Source of the DNA: Pseudomonadales bacterium | GTDB lineage: Bacteria > Pseudomonadota > Gammaproteobacteria > Pseudomonadales > Halieaceae | Assembly: GCA_024234855.1 (NCBI GenBank) | Contig: JACKNN010000002.1 | Coordinates: forward strand, 124,001-188,000 | Length of the DNA: 64,000 bases | Reading direction: 5' to 3' | Shown: in pieces, positions 1-8,127 of the stretch | Numbering within the stretch: the stretch's first letter is position 1 | How the letters are laid out: each line of letters starts with the position of its first letter | Program-made: the position numbers and the translations under genes | Notes under the pieces: model-generated | Database searches by the model: none | Told to the model about the DNA's origin: nothing | What the model saw: the letters and a program-made list of their open reading frames with translations, nothing else

Positions 1-2
1 TC

Positions 3-653
3 GCTGCAGGTGTTTTTTTGTGCTTCTCCCCGGCACCGGGGGCCCTGGCAGATGACGGCGAGGACTCGGTATTCTGCGCCTGGGCACAACAGGTGGCCGC
101 GGGCACATCATTGGCGGCCAATGTCGTCACCCACACGGTGTACGAAGAATTTGTAAAATCCAAGGCCGGCACCTCGCCCCTCACCGTGCAGCAATACTGG
201 AGCAATCACGTAGACGGCCCTGACGGCCCGGCGCGCGTCGTGTCCTGCAAAATGTCGACTGCAGCGCGTATCAACCACGCCTATCCGAGCGCGACGGAGG
301 GCGGCGCGCCAACTGCCGCCGGGGATCAGACCTGCGACGCGGTGCACCGCCAGGTCCTCGCCGTTGTGCTTAACGGCATACCCAGAGACAAGTTGGCCGT
401 GCCGGCGGACAGCCTGCGGGTGGACGAAGAGGAGTTGACCTATATCGGCCCCCTCTGGTTGAAACCCTGGCCCTTCCAGCCACTGTACCGGGACGATGGC
501 GGTCTGCTGCATATCCGTTCCCGCGGCCTCAAGGTGCCATTCGCCTGGTGGATCCCCATGCCGGACCGGTTCAAGGGCGCGCATTACTGCCATCTTATTG
601 CGCCGGATTTTCTCGAGGCAGTGCTGCGCGGAGCTGTCCCGGCCGGCGTCTGA
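3..653 (+). CDS. Secreted protein of unknown function, 5' end missing
   Basis: The frame is open from the first complete codon of the window (position 3), so the gene begins upstream and only its 3' part is present. The first visible residues (AAGVFLCFSPAPGALADD) look like the hydrophobic end of a signal peptide with an ALA-type cleavage site, so the mature protein is probably exported. The remainder (about 195 residues) has four cysteines, several Trp/Pro-rich stretches near the end (WLKPWPFQPLY, FAWWIPMP) and no motif I recognise. A TTG at 18 could be called as a start but would cut the signal peptide, so I treat the gene as partial. Function unknown. Confidence 0.6.
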   Translation, partial: AAGVFLCFSPAPGALADDGEDSVFCAWAQQVAAGTSLAANVVTHTVYEEFVKSKAGTSPLTVQQYWSNHVDGPDGPARVVSCKMSTAARINHAYPSATEGGAPTAAGDQTCDAVHRQVLAVVLNGIPRDKLAVPADSLRVDEEELTYIGPLWLKPWPFQPLYRDDGGLLHIRSRGLKVPFAWWIPMPDRFKGAHYCHLIAPDFLEAVLRGAVPAGV

Positions 654-682
654 GGCCTGCCGGTACGCTTTGCCTTAAAGAT

Positions 683-694
683 TGACATTTGTCA
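683..694. promoter_or_regulatory. Small inverted repeat TGACA-TT-TGTCA
   Basis: A perfect 5-bp inverted repeat, TGACA TT TGTCA, lies in the AT-rich gap in front of the DUF420 gene. The form is typical of dimeric regulator operators, and TTGACA at 682-687 could also be a -35 element, but no well-spaced -10 follows. Seen directly; function is a guess. Confidence 0.25.
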
Positions 695-756
695 TCTCCC
701 GGCATGTGGGCCGGATATATAAAGTAAAAAAATATTACATGGTTAGGTGAGGCCTG

Positions 757-1230
757 ATGATGCCAGCCGGTTTCCTGGGTACCCGGGGCGATGTCCTGAT
801 GGATATCGTGGTGTTGTCTTTTCTGGTAATCCTGCCGGTGCTGGTAATCTCGTGGCGTGCAGCCCGGGCGGCCGAATACAGGCGCCACCGGGCCATCCAG
901 ATCAGCCTCGCCCTGGCGCTGGCGGTGGTAGTGACGCTGTTCGAGATCGACCTCAAGCTTTCCGGCGGTATTTTTACCCTGACTCGCGCCAGCAGTTACG
1001 CGGGCACGACGTTGCTCAACAGTCTGATCTATGGCCACATGCTGGTGGCGATCGGCTCGGCGCTGGTCTGGGTGCCCCTGGTGCTGGTGTCCCTGCGCAA
1101 ATTTTCCAACCCGCCTGTGCCTAATGCCTTCGGGCCTACGCACCGGGTGTGGGGGCGGGTGGGCATGCTGCTGATGATGGCCTCGGGTCTGTCGGCGGTT
1201 CCGCTCTACTACCTGGGTTTTGCCGCTTAG
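757..1230 (+). CDS. DUF420 family membrane protein
   Basis: A 157-residue integral membrane protein with four hydrophobic segments (about 17-33, 48-64, 84-110 and 134-155). Conserved-looking histidines sit in the first loop (YRRHR, H44), in the third helix (IYGHML) and in FGPTHRVWGR before the last helix. This pattern matches the DUF420 family, whose member CtaM is needed for cytochrome oxidase activity in Bacillus/Staphylococcus; a metal- or heme-related role here is inference. A run AGGTGAGG just upstream is a good ribosome site for the ATG pair at 757/760. No oxidase genes are next to it, so the context does not confirm the role. Confidence 0.7.
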   Translation: MMPAGFLGTRGDVLMDIVVLSFLVILPVLVISWRAARAAEYRRHRAIQISLALALAVVVTLFEIDLKLSGGIFTLTRASSYAGTTLLNSLIYGHMLVAIGSALVWVPLVLVSLRKFSNPPVPNAFGPTHRVWGRVGMLLMMASGLSAVPLYYLGFAA

Positions 1231-1274
1231 GCGGAAGGCGATGCAAGTGCCCTGTTTATCAACGGAAGCAGTAG

Positions 1275-2051
1275 ATGGATAACTACCAGATTGCCCGCCG
1301 TGCCCAGATCGGCGTGGTCATTCCCTCAACCAATACCGGGGTGGAATACGACCTGCAGAAGTTCGCGCTCGACGGAGTCACCTGGCACCCCTCCCGCTTC
1401 TGGATAGAGCTGCGCAACTGGTCGGACGAGGTGGAGGCCACCGGCGATGACACCAATACTGTGTTCGAGCGTTTCCTGGAGATTATGCGCGGTGAGATCC
1501 CCATCGCCCTGCGCAACGTGATTTCGGCCAAGGTCAATCACATTATGCTGGGTATGTCAGCCGAGACCTTCTGGGGCGGACTGGAGGGTAGCGCGCAGTT
1601 TGAGCGTGGCGTGCGCGAGCACATCGGCGACGTCGGCCTGACGACCGGCGCGGCGGCGACACGGGAGGCACTCGAGTGCTTCGGCGCAAAGAGTCTGTCG
1701 GTGATTACCCCTTACCCGCCGGTGGGCGACGACAACGTCCGCCAGTACTTCGAGGAAATCGGGTTTACAGTCAAGCATGTCAGGGGGTTGAATCGGCCCT
1801 CGGCAACAGCCATCGCCGAGACATCTATCCGGGAGGTGCTGGCCGCAGTGCGCGAGGTGGATGGCGACGATGTCGATGCCATTGTCCAGTGTGGCACCAA
1901 CCTGTCGACGGTGGATCTGTTTCCCACGCTTGAGCACCAGCTGGAAAAGCCGCTGATACCCATCAATATTGCTACTGTTTGGCATGCCCTGAGGGCATGT
2001 GGCATAGCTGATAAAGTCAGCGGAAAAGGTCGCCTGCTGGAGGAGTTTTAA
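1275..2051 (+). CDS. Arylmalonate decarboxylase / maleate isomerase family protein (Asp/Glu racemase superfamily)
   Basis: 258 residues. The N-terminal RRAQIGVVIPSTNTGVE and the C-terminal QCGTNLSTVD motif identify the Asp/Glu racemase superfamily, closest in pattern to maleate cis-trans isomerase and arylmalonate decarboxylase (AMDase). The second-half catalytic cysteine is present (C206 in CGTNL). At the place where maleate isomerase and racemases carry their first catalytic cysteine, this protein reads LGMSAET (G93-M94-S95). AMDase likewise has only the second cysteine, so a single-cysteine decarboxylase- or isomerase-type reaction on a malonate/maleate-like substrate is more likely than racemisation. 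The start has GGAAGCAG upstream. Substrate unknown; it lies between a membrane protein and a TonB receptor. Confidence 0.72.
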   Translation: MDNYQIARRAQIGVVIPSTNTGVEYDLQKFALDGVTWHPSRFWIELRNWSDEVEATGDDTNTVFERFLEIMRGEIPIALRNVISAKVNHIMLGMSAETFWGGLEGSAQFERGVREHIGDVGLTTGAAATREALECFGAKSLSVITPYPPVGDDNVRQYFEEIGFTVKHVRGLNRPSATAIAETSIREVLAAVREVDGDDVDAIVQCGTNLSTVDLFPTLEHQLEKPLIPINIATVWHALRACGIADKVSGKGRLLEEF

Positions 2052-2109
2052 TCGAGTCAGCGGGACAAATGCACTAATGTTATATCTTTGTTGTATTGGC
2101 CTTCACCGG

Positions 2110-2138
2110 TTGGTATCGTCGACCGGAATTACTATAAC
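2110..2138 (+). promoter_or_regulatory. Candidate sigma-70 promoter for the TonB receptor
   Basis: TTGGTA (2110-2115) and TATAAC (2133-2138) are separated by 17 bp, about 80 bp before the receptor start codon. Only sequence similarity supports it. Confidence 0.4.
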
Positions 2139-2218
2139 AACGGCCTGCACCGCGCCAGCGCGCTGCGGCCCGGGTTCAACAGACTAGCGGCGGAAAAACC
2201 GTACTTTCGGGGGATAAC

Positions 2219-4891
2219 ATGTACAGGAAGAATCAACTGGGTGTTGCCGTGGCGGCCGCCACGCTGCTGTTTGGCGCGCAGGTCAATGCCCAGGAGGAGG
2301 AACATACCCGAGAGGTGGCCGCCCTGCGTGGCGAAAACTTCACGATTGAAGAGACCGTGGTTACCGCCCGTAAAAAGACAGAGAATCTGCAGTCGGTGCC
2401 TATCGCCATCGACGCACTGGGTGCATTGACGCTGGAAGAAAAGGGTATATCCACCCTGGAGCAGGTGGCAAAGTACACCACCGGCCTGACCTTCGATGTA
2501 GGCATACTGCCAAACGATACCCGCCCGGTAATCCGCGGGGTGAATATCTCCCGCGGCCGGCCCAATGTGGCGATCCTGGTCGATGGTATCGACGTGTCCT
2601 CCGAAACCCTGACCGTCGCAGGCGGCGGTGCGTTCACTAACCTGAACCTGCTGGACCTTGAGCGGGTAGAGGTGATCAAGGGACCCCAGAGTGCGATGTA
2701 TGGCCGCTCGGCCTTTTCCGGCGCGGTAAATTACGTTACCAAACGGCCCCAGGCAGACCAGGGTATCTACGGCTTCACCGAAGGCGAGTACGACGAGCAC
2801 GACGCCTGGAAGGGCGTGGGCAGTGTCACCATCCCGATTATCAAGGATAGCCTGGCCGTCGCTTTTTCCCTGCTGACCTCGGGTTTTGACGGTTACTACG
2901 ACAACCCGAATACGGGCGGCGATCTGGGCGGTGCCAACCAGGACGGTGCATCCTTTGCCCTGAACTTCGTCGGGATGGAGGATTTCAGCGCCTATTTCCG
3001 CGCAGAGTACGCCAACGACAACTATACCCCACGGGCCGTGGCGGCCTCACCTTCAGCCTCCACCTATAGCCCTCCAAGCGATTTTTTCCTGCTGGGTACG
3101 CCTTCGGAACAGGCCAAAAGCGTGCCAATCCCCGGCGGAGCGCGAGGGTTCCCGGAGCCTACGCAGGCGGACTGTGATGCCAAGGCGCCCTGGAGATACC
3201 TGCAGGGTTTTGCACCGGCCTGCGCCACCATGCTGTTTGGTGACGTCGGGCATGCCAGTGAAAAGGACCTGGATCAGTCGGCAAACCCCTACACCGGCAA
3301 GGACTTCAAGGGCACCAAGATTGAGAACACACGCCTGTCACTGGACCTCGACTACCAGCTGAACGAGGTGGATATCGTGTCTTTGACCGGTTACACCTAT
3401 AACAAAACCTCGGTGGAGGAAGATTTCGACATCACCAGCCCGGTCCTGGAAACCCTGGGGCCGGGTACTGCGAGATTTGCCCCCTTCTATATAGGCCCGC
3501 CTGATGCGGCCTTCACCCAGTTTGGGGTCAACACGAACTCGGATACCAGCTTCAAGTACACCCAGTTCTCCCAGGAGTTTCGCTTCAGCGGGGAGGTCGG
3601 GAAACTCGAGTGGATGGCCGACCTGCTGTGGTGGCAGGAGGACATGGAGGCGGTCATGAACCAGATGTGGTGGGCCAGCGAGTATATGGACACGACGTTC
3701 TGGAACTCAGCCCTGTCCGCCACTCTGTTGGCCGATCTGTGTACGGTTCCGGGCGACGTCAGTACCTGTACCGGTTTTACCGGCGTACAGACCGAGATGA
3801 CACCCAACAAGATCCCCATGGACCGCAAGACCGAGAGCGGGTCGGTGGCGGCCTCTTTCGTTTACCACGTGACCGATACGGTGCGGGCAACCGCTGAAGG
3901 GCGTTACATTTCAGAGAGTCTCGACTACAAGAGCCTGCCGCTGAGTACCTTCGATAACGGCTTCCTGAATATGCCCTATGTCAACCCGGAAACGGGTTCC
4001 ACCGTGCCGATGTACCAGCACCAGAGTCTCGATGACAGCGATTTCGTCCCGCGCTACAGCCTCGACTGGCAGGCCACGGATGACCTGTTCACCTATATCT
4101 CGGCCGCCAAGGGTTTTAAGCCGGGCGGTATCGCCACCACTGATGGTGACGGCGATATCATGTTTGGGCATTACAAGCCGGAGACGCTCTGGGTCTACGA
4201 AATTGGTGTCAAGAGCGAACTGCTGGATAATCGGCTGCAGTTGAATGGCGCACTTTTCTATAATGACTACACCGACCAGCAGATTCCCTATTTTGTGGAA
4301 AATGAGTTCGGTATTTCCAATGTATCGGTTACCAACGCGGGCAAGAGCACCATTACCGGGGGAGAGCTGGAGATAATCTACCGGCCCTCCGTAAACTGGA
4401 CGTTCAGGGCGGGTTGGACCCATGTGGAGACCGAGTACAAGGACTTTAATATCAGTGACCTGGGCACACCCGGCCTGTATGACAAGGTTCTGTCCGGCAA
4501 TGCCGAGGGCGATTTTGACGGCAAGTCCTTCCCCAATACCCCGGAGGATATTGCTATCGCCTCCATTCGTTATGACGGTGAGTTCTCGGGCGGCAACTGG
4601 CGCTACTACACCGAACTGCAGGGCAACTATGCCTCCAAGCGCTACCTCGACCAGGGTAATTTGTCCTACCTGCCGGATTCCACGATCGGTGAATTCAGTG
4701 CGGGTTTGACGTCAGATAACTGGATGATAGTTGCCTACGTGGAGAACTTTACGGACGAGGACAATATTCAGTCGGGCCTGGGCAACGTCAACTTCGGCTT
4801 CATGCCCGCTGGCCAGGTGCCGCCGTTTTCCGCCAACCTCACCCTGCCGCAACCACGCACCTTTGGCATGAGGGCGCGCTACAATTTCTGA
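2219..4891 (+). CDS. TonB-dependent outer membrane receptor
   Basis: 890 residues, the normal size for the family. Signal peptide 1-24 (cleavage after VNA), a TonB-box-like IEETVVTA at about 43-50, then a plug domain (VPIAIDAL, PVIRGVN, VAILVDGI, LDLERVEVIKGPQSAMYGRSAFSGAVNYVT), followed by a long C-terminal region of beta-strand type ending in the outer-membrane signature ARYNF with terminal Phe. It should import a scarce, bulky nutrient across the outer membrane with TonB/ExbB/ExbD energy. The plug is of the type common in marine Gammaproteobacteria for iron complexes, vitamins or xenobiotics; the ligand cannot be read. It stands alone with its own promoter, 0.3 kb from the RCCR/SDR operon end, so a link to tetrapyrroles is possible but unproven. 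Confidence 0.9.
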   Translation: MYRKNQLGVAVAAATLLFGAQVNAQEEEHTREVAALRGENFTIEETVVTARKKTENLQSVPIAIDALGALTLEEKGISTLEQVAKYTTGLTFDVGILPNDTRPVIRGVNISRGRPNVAILVDGIDVSSETLTVAGGGAFTNLNLLDLERVEVIKGPQSAMYGRSAFSGAVNYVTKRPQADQGIYGFTEGEYDEHDAWKGVGSVTIPIIKDSLAVAFSLLTSGFDGYYDNPNTGGDLGGANQDGASFALNFVGMEDFSAYFRAEYANDNYTPRAVAASPSASTYSPPSDFFLLGTPSEQAKSVPIPGGARGFPEPTQADCDAKAPWRYLQGFAPACATMLFGDVGHASEKDLDQSANPYTGKDFKGTKIENTRLSLDLDYQLNEVDIVSLTGYTYNKTSVEEDFDITSPVLETLGPGTARFAPFYIGPPDAAFTQFGVNTNSDTSFKYTQFSQEFRFSGEVGKLEWMADLLWWQEDMEAVMNQMWWASEYMDTTFWNSALSATLLADLCTVPGDVSTCTGFTGVQTEMTPNKIPMDRKTESGSVAASFVYHVTDTVRATAEGRYISESLDYKSLPLSTFDNGFLNMPYVNPETGSTVPMYQHQSLDDSDFVPRYSLDWQATDDLFTYISAAKGFKPGGIATTDGDGDIMFGHYKPETLWVYEIGVKSELLDNRLQLNGALFYNDYTDQQIPYFVENEFGISNVSVTNAGKSTITGGELEIIYRPSVNWTFRAGWTHVETEYKDFNISDLGTPGLYDKVLSGNAEGDFDGKSFPNTPEDIAIASIRYDGEFSGGNWRYYTELQGNYASKRYLDQGNLSYLPDSTIGEFSAGLTSDNWMIVAYVENFTDEDNIQSGLGNVNFGFMPAGQVPPFSANLTLPQPRTFGMRARYNF

Positions 4892-4915
4892 TATGGCCTT
4901 TTCTGTCCCGGGGGG

Positions 4916-5179
4916 ATGGTCGTGACCAAAATTCAATTCAGCAGCGCCGAAAAACAGGAGATCGTGGCCCGGGTCAAGCGCTACTTTGAGCAGGAGATGA
5001 ATCGGGAAATCGGCGGCTTTGAAGCCGAATTCCTGGTCGATTTTTTTGCGGAGGAGTTGGGTGGGTATTTTTACAACCGCGGACTCTATGACGCCCAGGT
5101 AATCGTGGCGGCCAAACTGGAGGAGGTGTCGGACGCGCTGGCTGAAATCGAGAAGCCGGTCCCCGCTGTTTCAGGGTAG
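4916..5179 (+). CDS. DUF2164 family protein
   Basis: 87 residues, soluble, acidic. The pattern IQFSSAEKQEIVARVKRYF ... FEAEFLVDFFAEELGGYFYNRGLYDAQ matches the DUF2164 family, small proteins of unknown function whose signature is a conserved FYNxGxxDA near the C terminus. It follows the TonB receptor by 24 bp and may be co-transcribed with it. Its 3' end overlaps the convergent MFS gene by 9 bp. Confidence 0.75.
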   Translation: MVVTKIQFSSAEKQEIVARVKRYFEQEMNREIGGFEAEFLVDFFAEELGGYFYNRGLYDAQVIVAAKLEEVSDALAEIEKPVPAVSG

Positions 5180-6463
5180 CGCTGCGCTGCCGCTGTTCAC
5201 CCGTGCTCTCACCCGCAGCGACCAGATGAAGACCGCGCCGTTTAACAGACCGAAAAGCACAAAGGGTGCCGACGGCCCGATGTTGGCGAACAGCCAGCCG
5301 CCACCGGCTGTCCCTATCAAGATCCCCACTGCGCCAGCCACGCCGAACAGGCCTATGATCGCGCCGCGACGGTCCGCCCGGGCGCGTTCACCCACCAGGG
5401 CCTGGCTGCTGACAAAGGCGCTGATCTCCGCCACACCCATCACCGCCAGCAGGGCGAATACCCAGGGCGCGGTGGGGTCGTCCACGAGGAAGATCGACAG
5501 GTACACCAGCGCTGCCAGGCCCGAGGCCATGCTGACGGCTGTCACCCGGCTCACCCTGTCGCTGATATAACCCATCGCCAGTGCCCCCACCAGGGCCCCC
5601 AGGACCACAACCAGTACCCGCGGCACCGCCAGGGCGTACATGGCCTGGCTGGCCTGCATGCCCAGTACCCCGGTACCGAACTGTACCAGCCACAGGCTCA
5701 TGAATGCCCCGGTAATGGCCAGGTCCCCGCGGGAAATAAACGCGGCGCCATAGGACAGTGCAATGCCCGGGTCCCGCGCCGCCCGGGCACCCTCTGCCAG
5801 CATGCTCGCGATAGACTCCCTGGCCAACTCGCCGGCCCTGCCGATGTGTGGTGCCAGGCCGATACCCGCAACCAGCGCCCCGATCACGCCCAGGCTGCCG
5901 GCGGTGGCGAAGGTCAGTTGTTGCGCGGCCAGTTCATCGTAGCCCCGATCGACAAACAGCTTGGGCAGGGCCCCCAGCATGGGCGGCAGGAATGCCCCCA
6001 GGGTAGCGACAACACCCTGCAGGCCATTGGCCTTGCCGCGGGTGCTGTTGCGCGAGTAGTCGGCGATGACCGTGACCATCATGCCGATCATCGCGGCGCT
6101 GCCGCAGGCGACGACGATGCGGTAGATCACCAGTTCACTGATGGTCGAAGCGTGAGGGTAGAGGGCAAAACCCGCCGCGGTAGTCAGCAGGCCGAACACA
6201 TACACGGGCTTGCGACCGTAGCGGTCCGCCAGTGCGCCCATTACCCCCAGCAACACGATCAGGATTATTTCCTGCATGGCGCTGAGATAACCGGTAAGAG
6301 TGGCCTGGCGCGCCCTGTCGATCGCCATCACCTGCAGCAGGCCGGGCTGTAGCATGGACAGCGCGCCGGCGTAGCTGGACGAGATAAAGGCGGCGCAAAA
6401 ATAGGCCAGCAGGTGGCGTCGGCGCACGCCCTCGGTGAGATCGATACCGAGGAATCGTGTCAC
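5171..6463 (-). CDS. Major facilitator superfamily transporter
   Basis: 430 residues with about 12 hydrophobic segments. The MFS motif A is visible between the second and third helices (GALADRYGRKP, residues 76-86), and a related motif (GYISDRVSR) appears in the second half, so both six-helix bundles are intact. GTG start. It is the last gene of a minus-strand run of four (spacings 41, 12 and -4 bp) that includes the RCCR-like protein and the NOL-like SDR, so it probably moves a substrate or product of that pathway. Neither direction nor substrate can be read from sequence. Confidence 0.85.
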   Translation of the reverse strand: MTRFLGIDLTEGVRRRHLLAYFCAAFISSSYAGALSMLQPGLLQVMAIDRARQATLTGYLSAMQEIILIVLLGVMGALADRYGRKPVYVFGLLTTAAGFALYPHASTISELVIYRIVVACGSAAMIGMMVTVIADYSRNSTRGKANGLQGVVATLGAFLPPMLGALPKLFVDRGYDELAAQQLTFATAGSLGVIGALVAGIGLAPHIGRAGELARESIASMLAEGARAARDPGIALSYGAAFISRGDLAITGAFMSLWLVQFGTGVLGMQASQAMYALAVPRVLVVVLGALVGALAMGYISDRVSRVTAVSMASGLAALVYLSIFLVDDPTAPWVFALLAVMGVAEISAFVSSQALVGERARADRRGAIIGLFGVAGAVGILIGTAGGGWLFANIGPSAPFVLFGLLNGAVFIWSLRVRARVNSGSAALP

Positions 6464-6504
6464 TGCCCGGACGCCGGTGTTGCCAGCTTGTGTACGTGCA
6501 ATGT

Positions 6505-7317
6505 TCAGTTGCTCGCCGCTGTGCGCAGCATCTGCTCCCGCCCCATGCGGATATTGAGCATATTCTGGACCTGGTCGGCGCCAAAGACCTGCTCCGCCAG
6601 CTTGTTCATGGGGTCGCGGGCGTAGCCCAGTTCCCGCACCCGGTAATCGTAGGCGCGCAGGGCGGCGCGCTCGGCTTCAGGTACGGCAGTTGCAGCGTCC
6701 AGCCAGCCCAGCCAGCGTGTCAGCATGCTGTAGGCGTAGTCCTGCAGCAGATCGATATTGGCGTCGTTTAACTCGCCCATCAGGCTCTGGGTGGAGGGGT
6801 TGGTCAGCGCCCGCATATAGGTGCCGTGGCTCACCGACCACTGGAACCGGGTATTGCCGCGCAGCGCCAGGTACTCCTGGTTGATGGGGCCGTAGTAGCG
6901 ATCGAGGTAGTCGGTGTCGATCATCAGGTTGCGCCGGGGTGTGAAATCGAAGTAGAAAAACAATCTGGGAATGGTGCCGAACACCATCACGAAATGGGGC
7001 ACATCTGTTTCCTGGCTGAGAAAGGCGGTGGCGTTCATGTCCAGGATGCTGGCCCTGCGATTGCCCAGCCAGGAATTCACCAGCCAGTCACAGCCGGGTC
7101 CACTCCAGGCCTGCATCGAACCTTCGAACTCGCCGTTGGGCGAGGTGTAGTACTGGCGGTCGGCGCAGTTGGGTTCGGGCGCCAGCCCCGGGAAGCGGGC
7201 GGCAATGCGCGCCTTGATATCGCTGAGAATACCCCAGCAGCGCTCCCAGGCGTGGCTGACATCCACGTCCGGATTTTCCGCGAGAAACTGGTCGATAGTC
7301 TTGGTGTCGGAACTCAT
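6505..7317 (-). CDS. Red chlorophyll catabolite reductase (RCCR)-like protein
   Basis: 270 residues, soluble, no signal peptide. Residues 80-143 follow the plant RCCR (ACD2) pattern as I remember it: NSWLGNR, then AFLSQETDVPHFVMVF, then DFTPRRNLMIDTDYLDRYYG (124-143), the counterpart of the plant DLPHRKDLVLNPDYLKEYYE. The upstream YYTSPNGEFEGSMQAW also has its plant counterpart. RCCR belongs to the ferredoxin-dependent bilin reductase fold and reduces a linear tetrapyrrole after ring opening of pheophorbide. A glutamate I recall as important in Arabidopsis RCCR (E154, in FVVEL) appears as Val here (FVMVF), so the reaction may differ. It lies 12 bp downstream of the NOL-like SDR, which supports a pigment or tetrapyrrole role. 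Family call moderately sure, function inferred. Confidence 0.6.
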   Translation of the reverse strand: MSSDTKTIDQFLAENPDVDVSHAWERCWGILSDIKARIAARFPGLAPEPNCADRQYYTSPNGEFEGSMQAWSGPGCDWLVNSWLGNRRASILDMNATAFLSQETDVPHFVMVFGTIPRLFFYFDFTPRRNLMIDTDYLDRYYGPINQEYLALRGNTRFQWSVSHGTYMRALTNPSTQSLMGELNDANIDLLQDYAYSMLTRWLGWLDAATAVPEAERAALRAYDYRVRELGYARDPMNKLAEQVFGADQVQNMLNIRMGREQMLRTAASN

Positions 7318-7329
7318 ACAGTACCTGCT

Positions 7330-8127
7330 TTACAGCCCGAAGGGCGCGAACTGGTCGGGGCGTTTGCGTACCATGCCGAGCAGCATGCGCGCGGTTATTT
7401 TGGCGGGCGTCAGCCAGCGAATCTTTCTGCCGCTCTTGTCGGTGGCCAGTATCTGGTCCACCAGGAAAGGCGAAACGGTTGCCACAGTGTCGACCAGGTT
7501 GTTCATGATTTTGCGCGACTTGTGGAAGCTTGCCATATCGGCGCGGGCCTCGCGCACCACCGCTTCGGTGATGATAAGGCCCGGGCGTATCTTGCCGATG
7601 ATAAGCGGCGTATTCGCCAGTTCCTTCACCAGCGCGTCGGTAAAATAGTCCAGTCCGCGTTTGGTCGTGCCGTATATGCCCATGCCGGGGAAGTACTCGC
7701 CATCGCTGCCGCCCCCCAGCATGTTGAACAGTTTGCCGTGGCCGCGCGCCACCATGCCGCGCGCCGCCACGCGACTGCCGTTGATGGTCCCCAGCATATT
7801 GGTGGCGATCATGGTTTCCACTTCATCCTGGGGCAACTCCAGGATCGGCCACATGGTGCGCGCCAGGGCGGCGTTGTTGATCCAGGTGTCCACCGCGCCG
7901 AAGCGCTCGCTGGCGAGGTCCCACAGCGCCTGCACCTGCCCCAGTTGTGCGACGTCGCAGGATTGGCCCGCCGCCTGTCCGGCTTCGCCGGCCAGCAGCG
8001 CCAGCGCCTGGTCTACCCGCGCCTGGTCCCGGCCGGCGACAACCACGTTGTGGCCGCGGCGGCAGAATTCCCGCGCCAGCCCCAGGCCGATGCCCTGGGT
8101 ACCGCCGGTGATCACGACTGTACTCAC
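7330..8127 (-). CDS. Short-chain dehydrogenase of the chlorophyll b reductase (NOL/NYC1) type
   Basis: 265 residues. Rossmann dinucleotide motif TGGTQGIG (7-14), NNAA motif at 84-87, active site Y152-x3-K156. The stretch FNMLGGGSDG-x8-YGTTKRG copies the plant NOL/NYC1 arrangement (FNIDGAGSDG...YGATKR), including the serine 11 rather than 13 residues before the catalytic tyrosine. The tail IRWLTPAKITARML resembles the plant FLTP segment. Plant NOL/NYC1 reduce the 7-formyl group of chlorophyll(ide) b. It overlaps the next upstream gene by 4 bp and precedes the RCCR-like gene by 12 bp, so all are one operon. The subfamily is fairly clear; the substrate could still be another aldehyde or ketone. 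Confidence 0.72.
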   Translation of the reverse strand: MSTVVITGGTQGIGLGLAREFCRRGHNVVVAGRDQARVDQALALLAGEAGQAAGQSCDVAQLGQVQALWDLASERFGAVDTWINNAALARTMWPILELPQDEVETMIATNMLGTINGSRVAARGMVARGHGKLFNMLGGGSDGEYFPGMGIYGTTKRGLDYFTDALVKELANTPLIIGKIRPGLIITEAVVREARADMASFHKSRKIMNNLVDTVATVSPFLVDQILATDKSGRKIRWLTPAKITARMLLGMVRKRPDQFAPFGL

